Notes under the pieces: model-generated
Seen by the model: only the letters and a program-made list of their open reading frames with translations
Databases searched by the model: none
What the model was told of the DNA's origin: nothing
Shown: positions 25,601 to 34,600 of the stretch, one piece after another
Position numbering within the stretch: position 1 is the first letter of the stretch
Layout of the letters: the number at the start of each line of letters is the position of its first letter
Made by a program: the position numbers and the translations under genes
Origin: Holothuria scabra
Lineage: Eukaryota; Echinodermata; Holothuroidea; Aspidochirotida; Holothuriidae
Assembly: GCA_037179385.1 (NCBI GenBank)
Contig: CM074185.1
Location: 9,605,371 to 9,669,370 of the forward strand
Length of the DNA stretch: 64,000 nt
Direction of reading: 5' to 3'

Positions 25601-28600
25601 TAATTTTGACTACGTAATGTACGGATGACTGAACTAGCACTACACTATTTCGCATCTAAACACCACTAAAAACCGGAAAACATTGTTTCTTTGGTAGTTT
25701 GTATGTCACTCGTAAAATTTCTACAAAGACTAAAAATGAGTATTTTGAAAATTTTCATGCTCCCCAAATAGGAAAATCCTAAAACGTAGGCTTATAATAA
25801 GTTCAGAGTTTTGCCAAACATAGCGCCATTTTGCGTCTAGCAAATCTAACTCAAAGAATGTTTCTCACAGGGGGACACAACTAATTTTGGTTTTCCTATT
25901 GAAGCTGAAATCTATTCAGATATTGCCGCATTTGCGATCTACGTTTTCCTGAAGTTCACAATTTTTCCCAAGAGAAAGGGAGATACCAGTTCCCTTTATT
26001 AGTCTCATCCCCCAGGCCATGGCACAGATCAGAAATGCCCAGATTTTGGGTCCCTAAAACGTGTATGTACTATCATTTTTCATCTGATTTTTGGTTCCTT
26101 GTGTAACAAGGAACCTATGCAGTCACCTTGGCGTATGTATGTGTGCGTGTGTATATATATGTGTGTGTATGTGACGGATTGGAATGCGAGGTATGTGGTG
26201 CGATAACTCAATAACCGAGTGATCATTTTTTTTTCAAACTTGGTATGTATGTAGATGTTGTGGAGTAGATGTGCTCTATTGTTTTTGGTGGAGGTCAAAG
26301 GTCACTGGTGATCACCAGAGGCCAAAAGGTGAATTTCTGTTAGTAGCTGTAACTCGGTTTCCGTTGTTCGAACAGGGGCATAATTTTAGGATAAGTTAGA
26401 TTGGTAGGAGGGGAAAATGTTGGTACATTAACCAAAATAATTGGAAAGGGTCAAAAGGTCCAAAAGTAATGTTTTATTGATATCTTGCCACTGAAACATT
26501 TTAGAGGGGTGGTGTAATGGAGATTTGTGTTCGTTTAAGTAAAATGCACGTAGTGACCCCCGTTGGCCTCACTTGACCTCATTTGACCTTTGTGACTTTT
26601 TTGTGACGTCTAGATTCGTCCTGATCAGACAACCCAAAAAGGCTACTACACTGCCCTCCTACAATGTTCCTTACTTGAGTTACATTTAAGTGACAGGCTA
26701 GTTAGTGTGTAGGTCATATGTACTGTATTGCAATACCAGGTATGCGGAGCAATAGCTCAATAACGAAGTAACATAGGGGGATGGCAAAAGGGAAAGTTGT
26801 GTTGTCTAAGTAAAGTGCGCGTGAAAGCTATTTGGGTGATATATCTTTGTTCAATTGGTTCAAAAGTCCAGCTGAAGTTTAATGCTTTTAAACAAATGCA
26901 ATGTATAAAAGAAAAGAAGAATCATAACCTTCTCTCAGTCTAAAAGCAGTTTAACTAACAATCAGGACAGTAATGCAATTTTTATTAAAAAAAATACCCT
27001 TTTCCTCATATACAGTATTGAATAAAGTTATTTGCAATGCAAGCAATGGTTCCCTTTTCAATAGTTAAATATGAAAACAGTTTCTCTTCTTTACCTCTGC
27101 TTTTACCCTAGGGACTACAATGGTATTTCTAACACCCTCTTTAGGTTAAAAGGTCAAGGTGAAAGTCATTTATTTGATTTTACAGGGCTATGTTTGTTTC
27201 TTGGTCTTCTAGCCAAATTGAGAAGAAGAAATTGGTGTTAATAAATTACTCTCAGGCTGCCTTTAGTAGCAAACTTGTGGGGTTTTCCTTAGTTTTGCTT
27301 TTGTGGCAAACACATTAGGTAGTCTAAAGAACAACCATGACATTATTTCTACTCATGCATCATAAATTTTGGTGGTCAGGGATGACCAGATGACTGTTAA
27401 TCTTTGGTACAAAAGGGACTTTGTGTTTGTTTAAAATCAGTTTTACCTACTTTGTCTGTATTTGACCTTTGTGACTTCTTTGTAAGGTCTGGATTTGAAT
27501 TGTTGAGACTGACCAAAAAGGCAATTAACTACCCTCCTATACTACCCCGAACTCAAGTAAATGCATGCTGTTTCTATTGCGGTAAAAAAGTTGATTTTCT
27601 AACCTCAGTAATCTATTGTTCAACTGAGGTATATCAGGTGTCCAAACCCACTGCTGGAGGTCTATTATTACCATTTCACCGAGCTCCTAGTCCACTTAGG
27701 TCGCAAAAAATTTCACAGTTCATTGGGCAGGATTGTAATCAAAACCCCCTCTATGTGCTCTGCATACTGTGGCTAGGATTTCTTGACTTGGATTAAATGT
27801 CATTGCATGGAGTATTAATGTCTGCCAATCATGAAATTGTGTAATTGGGCAAGGAAGGAAATCAATTGCAATTTTTTACCGCAACCATTACATCATGTGA
27901 CATTTTAGTAAAAGTTGATGAGTGTGTGTATTTGTTGCATGGAAGTGGGCAGTGTGCAGTGTGATAATTTGAAAAGTTAAGTGTTCCATTTCTCTCAAAC
28001 TGCAAGTGCTTGTATGATTTTGAAATTTGATGTGCCCGTATGTTTTTAGGTGATGACCAAAAATCATTGGGGTTAAAGGTGCAAATTATGCCTTACTTTG
28101 CGACTACCTTTATACAAATCATCTTAAATGCAAGGAACCATGGTGCCCTTGGGCTCTTGTTTATTCACAATATTGAGAAGTGGCAGACATGAGATTCGTA
28201 TTTCAAGGCTGGGTACATCCAGCTTAAAACACATGGGAAGTGCCGTTTCCAGCCATCTGGAAAATTTTTCTTGTACGCTCCGCGCCCACTGATGGTGACG
28301 CTCCGCCTAGAGAGTCTTGCCGCGACTGACCTTCGGAGGTACCAGGCCCCCACTTGTTACCTAGGCACCTAGCTAAATCAATCCTGGCTACGCTAATGGT
28401 GGGGTGGGGGAGTTGCACCTTTAGGAGAGAATTTCGCTCTTTGAACGATGCGCATTTATACTTTGACCTTGATTGCTGAATCCAGCAGTAAAATGCATTA
28501 TTAGGCATTCCCTATCAAAAGATTTTTCTAAGATTAATTTGTTTTTCCTCGTATAATGTAACTAGTATCGAGTCAGATGGCTAAATTAGTTACCAAATGA

Positions 28601-31600
28601 ATCTCGAACCAAGGAAATCGGCTCAGATTTATCGCAGTTATGCACGGGAATGAAATTAAAAAATGCGGGAATAAAATTGAAAATTTCTAAACAAATTTGT
28701 CAAATTATTGATATATGGAGCAAAAACATATCAAATAGGTACTTCATGATCCAAAATTAACGAAAAAAGTGTTACAACCTACAAACGAGCATTACCGGTA
28801 TATCATGATATTTTCAGCAGTCAGGTACACCCCTAGTCATTGTTTGGGGCTGTGAACACCTGATAGGAATCTTAAGGTCAGTTTGTTATTTGCGGTTTTC
28901 TATTGTTCAAGTTAAAAAACCGGCCAAGTCATGACGCTATCGGTCAAGTCATGACACCCAATTTTAGGCGGATGAAGTTTCTAATGTAATTTAACCGTTT
29001 CATGCATTTAATGGCATGTGACACAGCATCACTGTCACCCAAGACAAATATTTTTATGTCGCTTATCCCCTTAAAAATCTTTCGGTTTCTTTTCCTCAAA
29101 TTGGGAAACTCGATACTCTAATTGCAAAAGAAATATTTACATGCTTGTGCGTTATTGAAATGCCTGGGGTTTATAATACATGTACCTTAGATAACTATTT
29201 CACGAGTTTCTTATTCGTCGTTTAACTGTTTAAGCTTTGTTCCGTTATTACATTGACTTCTACGGATTCGGTAATCAACCACAAAAAATTGATGAGGTTG
29301 AACTGTAACAGTTCAACGTAAGAATGTGCAAGGGGTCAACACTTCTGGGGGCTCGGCTGGGATAATTTTTGCCCGGACTTCAAATGTAGATCACGTAATG
29401 CGGAAGAGGATTGAACTTATTTTCGTCGTTGCCTCAATTGCTTTGAAAGATCCACAATTTTTGCCTAAAATGGCAAGGCATATTTCCCGTTCTCTTAGTC
29501 ATACACTTACTACTTGTATAAGGAGAGCTATCTTACGTCCATTGGTTCAATATTGTTTCCAAAGTTGTCGTCCTGTGCTAGAATTTTTTATGGTTTCTTA
29601 TTTAATTCACGGTGGAACATTGTTTGTTTGAAATTCCAAAGAAAACTATAGTGAACTGTTTCGTTTTCTCACATTGAGAATAAAAAATGGAGGCTATGAT
29701 CCGTAATTGAATATAGGTGGGGGGGGGGGGGATTCTTCCACCCACCACATTTTTAATCGAAGCCTACAGCTTCGATTATTGGATTTGCTGAGTTAGTCAA
29801 GTGAACTCGTGCCTTCTTTCTTGGCTCGGCGTATGGATATCTTCAGTGTGATGCTACTCTATTTACACACGAACAATACTAACGTTATACAGCATTTCAT
29901 CTGTCACGCAATTATTTTGACTAAATCATGAAGTGGAAATTTGGGCTATTTCCCCGATTTCACCAACTTGACGGTGTTCCAATAGAATAATCAGCCTATT
30001 TGAGGCATGTAGGAAGTCTTCTTTTCAAAGGACTATTGGTCGTTACGGAGTTCTATTGACTTTCTTTACATACTTGGTTTGATCACTCTTAAAATAGTCC
30101 CAGACTTAAACGCCGCTACGCAGACTAACGCTAGTACTCCACGACCACACCATCGAAAATCGCTTGTCAACCGCTAAAGCTAGCCATCCATTTGTCCGAT
30201 ATACGTTATGCGTTATCTGTCATGCGTATGCGTTAAAAAAAGGTCTCAAAGGCTTATAAAAGACACCCATCCATTTGTCCGATATACGTTATGCGATTTT
30301 GTGTCCGTCATGCGTATCCGTTTTGGAAAGCCTCGAGGACCTTTTTTTTACGTAAACGCAGACCAATCGGACAGATATATGACGTCAGATGAGGGGATTC
30401 CCCGGGCCTCTTTTCCGGCCATGCTGTGACTGACATACTCTTCTTAAGTTGCACGTGTGTTTCTCCCGTTAATTTTTGCCAAAATACAAGATGCCCAAGC
30501 GAAAGACAACCACAGAAATGCTGGAAAAGCTTGTGGAATTGGTCAGGCAAAATCCTGTCCTATATGACCCCACGTTGCCGGGACATAAAGATGCTGTCAG
30601 GCTGAGTAACATCTGGAACAGCATTGCAACGGCAGTGGAAGACCCTGAAATGACTGGTACGTATGTAGGCCTATATGTAGCCTTCCTTGCCATGATAATC
30701 AGCCTAAGCTATGTTATTTAGAGGCACTGCTCGACTCGCACAGTATTATACTGTGGTATGCGTGTGTGCGAGAGGCAGCATATTTTTCTATTTTTTCTTT
30801 TCTGTTGATTAAGGGTTTGATGGTCTCTATGGAGACACATTAAGCAACTTGGCGGAGCATAGGGTCCCCAGTGTGGGAATTGATAATAGTAATGTTAATT
30901 TCGGCCTGTAGCCACGGGGGGGGGGGGCATTCCGGGGCAATGCCCCCAAAATATTTCTGCCCCCAGGTGAAAATAGAAATTGCATTAGATTTAATGGAGG
31001 AGAAAATTTTATGCCCCCCATTCACAGCAATTGCCCCCAACTACAACACTTGCCCCCAACTACAACACTTGCCCTTCTGAAAATGAAAAACTGGCTACGG
31101 GCCTGGTTAAATTTCAAATCTTGTTCCCCATGAATATTTATTTTATGATTGTAGAAGACTGAATTGACATCGCTTGTACTTTGAAAATGTTCCATGAATC
31201 TCTTCCCTAAACTTCGAGAAGTTCCTTCTACATACTTGAATCCTCCTATACATTCAGGGGATTTTACGTTACGGATGATTAATAAAAACAAACACATACC
31301 AAAAGAAATTAAGTTCTCTATGGAATACCGATTTTTCAGATATCTATTACTCTTCCAGTGGCGTAATATAATATGATGTATCATTTAATCGCTTATGTTT
31401 GATTCACTTATCTTAAAGGCCCACTCTGGAAATCTAAGTGGCGGAATCTTCGAGACTCCTATTTACGGAAGAGGAAAGAACTATCTTCCAGAAGTGGGGA
31501 CGCAGCAAAGAGAGTCGCAAAGTGGCCCTTTATGGAAACCATGGGCTTTCTGATCCCAAACATTGAAGAAAGCAGGTGAGTTGAGCTTTTAACTCCAAGA

Positions 31601-34600
31601 ATTTAAGACGTCGGCTTAACCTGATCAAATATTGTTAATATAATACAAAATTAAAAAAAAAAAAAAAAAAAAAAAACGACAGACAAACTTTTGTGTAGAA
31701 AGCCTTCTTTAGCTTCATCCATTTATATAGAACACTTTTATGATTTTTATGATTTCAAAGGTGTTCTTTCCGGTCGGTTGTCATGATTGTTGAACAGCTC
31801 TTCTGGCACGAGCCTGGTAGTAGTGATTATGTAGTAGGCTATATTAAGATTGTATCGAAAAAATAGTCCTTGAGCTTCCATTCATAACTTTCTCTTTTAC
31901 AGTACTGAGACAAATGTTCCAGACCCTGACGACTCCATTGATGGCACAGAAGCTTCACAAGATTCTCAGGAGTTTGATATTGATAATGACTCGGACACTG
32001 GTAAATCTGACAGGTAGGCGTTTTACACAGTGAACTGACCCCGGCTTATGTGTTCATTCTGCCAATCAAGTGGTGCAACATGAAGAAAGTATTCTTTGAA
32101 TCGATTTCTGACACCTGCTGCTTGTAGTCGAGGTCGGTGACCTATTGGACGCAATGGTTGAATAGCCTCATGAGGGGCATCCTCATATTCTTGCAACAGA
32201 CTTGTCACCTGCGCTGGTGTTGTTCGCAGTTGGAGCATGTTGTGAAGTACACAAGTGGCTTTCACAATGTCTTTAACCACTGCTGGCCGAACTCCCACCT
32301 TTGTATGGTAGATGCGCCAACGTGCAGCTAGAATCCCAAATGCGTTCTCTACGATCCTGCGAGCCCTGGACAGTCTCTAGTTGAACACTTGTTGATCTTC
32401 TGGACACCCCCTACCAGGGTATGGCCTCATGAGGTGGTTCTTTAGTGGGAATGCCTCGTCCCCGACAATGACATATGGCATTGGTCCCATGTGCTCTGCC
32501 CCAGGCAACGGTGTGTCGTTCGGTAATTTTAGAGCTCCATTTAAAAGTGCCTTTCCGATATTCGAGTGGGAAAAGACCCCTCCATCACTGTTTCGACCAT
32601 ATGATCCAACATCTATGCATATGAACTGCAAATTTGCATCAACAAGGGCAAGCAAATTCACAGAAAATGTACCTTTATAATTGTAATACAAAGAGCCAGT
32701 ATTTGCAGGGGCCTTGATGACGACATGTTTGCCGTCAATGGCTCCAACACAGTTGGGAAAATTCCATTTCTCATTGAAATTTTCTGCGATCAGTCTCCAG
32801 TCTTCACTTGACTGTGGCATTTTCATGTACACGTTGGACAGTTTATTCCAAAGAACTTTGCACACTTCAGGGACAAACCTCCCTATGGTTTGTTCTGCAA
32901 CGGCATATTGAAAGTCTAGCGAGGCATAGGTCTCCCCAGTTGCCAGAAATCTGTAAAATAAATAGCATAATTATACTAGTAAAGCATTGGCTTGGCCAGG
33001 AGAGAGCAAGAGACACAGTTGCATACCAGATTAATTTTGGGGGACAAAAAGTGGACAACATTATTGTAATTTCGGCTTTTATTAATGTTTTATCGAGCTA
33101 TTGGGAAGAAAAATATCGTTTTAGGCCCATGAGGCGGTGGGGGAGTCTGCCCCCGGGAAGGCTATTAGTAAAAATTACAAGACTGGCTGTAAAAATTTGT
33201 TTAAAGTGGTGCTGATTTCCTGAAAAGTTAAAGCATTGAAATTTGCCCGACAATTCTAAAATGTTTACTGGACCTGTCAGATTTGAACGAAAAACACCGA
33301 CCATTTTTCGGGCACAGAAGGCTGTGCCCCCTCCCACCCCCCTCCCCCAGTTGAAATGGTCCCGTGCGCTTATGGGGACATATACAGCATTGTCCTCCCA
33401 TTATGAATGATGGCTACGCGCTGACATTCAGTGCTAAGTAATTTATGGCTTTTGACATTTTTCTTGCAGAGACGACAGTGAAGAGATAGAAGCAAGCCCT
33501 TCTGTTATCTCGTCTGCAAGTGCCTTGGGTGCCAATGGAAACAGAGGGCGATGTACAGGAAAAAGGGTCCAAACCACGGTGCGTTCTACCCCAAAGTCTA
33601 CCAAAGCCTTCACAGGCAAGGGGAAAAGGAAAGCCAGCAAAGAAGTACCAGCATCTGCGGTTGACGAAGCTATCTTGGATATGGCGACTGCACATAAGAA
33701 AAGAAGAGCAGAGAGAGAGAGAGCGAGAAAGGGAGGCTGCCGTCGAACAAAGGGACGCAGAGGATGCATTCTATGAAAGCTGTAGCATTCGTGCCAAAAA
33801 ACTCCCACCAGCACTAAGAGGCCTCGTGCAGCTTCAGATATCCAGCATTTTGTACAATTTAGAAAACCCAGAAAACCCCCAACAAGTTATCGGTACCAGC
33901 CAAGCGGCTTTTCACAAGCCTATCAGTCGCGTTCATAATGTACAGTTACTGCCTAATAATTCTAAGGGAAATATGTTCCCTCAGCCCAGTGCCTCTTCAA
34001 ATGTTGTTTCTGGTGGAATGCTGGAATTTCTCCAATCTCCACAAAACCCATCTGCCCATGAAACCGGTACATCTGACATAGTGTCTTCTGCCATACAGAG
34101 TTTAATGTAGGCTATGCTTTATAAACTGTCACATCTCCATCCATGCCAAAGTGTACTGTTCTATTTATTATCTTTATTTTGTTGCTTGAGAAAATGTAAT
34201 TGTTGTTTTGTTCTTGCGCTTATTATACCGTGTTGAAAGAAACAAGTTGTATTCCTCCTAAAAATAGAGGCATATCATTACTGTATTATTATGACTTGGA
34301 CATTAAAAAAGAGGATAAAGTTGTTATCATCATCATCAAGGCTAGTAGCCTAAAGAGATCATCGCCAACCGCATCACCCAAAATTTAGGTTTTGATCTAT
34401 TGTTTGATTTAAGTCCCATTGCAACTTAGGGAAAGATACCGGGCATGTTATAAATGTAAATATCCATGGTAACTGCGTATCATTGCTTAACATATCTCTG
34501 ACCACTTGACTACAAATATGCATTTTTAAAACTAACTACCTGAAATTTATTTTACTAATATTATTTTATCAACATAGCATGTTTCCGTATATAATACTCA

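Larger units (their letters stand above)
24157..30177. other. Intron 5 (5' part) of secreted-protein gene
   Basis: No supported exon. It holds the TTAA element at 25047-25343, a repeat-like block at 26090-28150, a hAT-core relic near 28225-28310 and a segment near 28886-28968 shared with 5805-5882. Short open frames at 27404 and 29326 lack family similarity that I can recognise. Confidence 0.5.
30491..34110 (+). pseudogene. Harbinger accessory DNA-binding protein (MADF + BESS), frameshifted
   Basis: Exons: 30491-30656, 31419-31575, 31903-32013 and 33470-34110, all GT-AG with matching phases (1, 2, 2). Exons 1 and 2 together encode a MADF domain: LVELVRQNPVLYDP, then SNIWNSIATAVED, then PLWKSKWRNLRDSYLRKRKE. 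Exon 3 and the start of exon 4 are acidic. Exon 4 then has a basic Glu/Arg run and a BESS-like motif (DAFYESC ... QISSILYNLE, about 33766-33864). In the GA-dinucleotide run near 33708-33735 the frame shifts from that of exons 1-3 to that of the BESS part, so the predicted protein stops at about 33776. Such proteins bind element ends and help import the nuclease. The shift could be slippage or a sequencing error in the GA run. Confidence 0.8.

Noticed and set aside
29326..29631. 101-codon frame
   Set aside because: It starts at GTG, has no recognisable domain and no exon structure.
33119..33425. hAT-like element between GGCCCATGAGG and GATGGCTACGCG
   Set aside because: The two ends are not convincing inverted repeats and no duplication was found.
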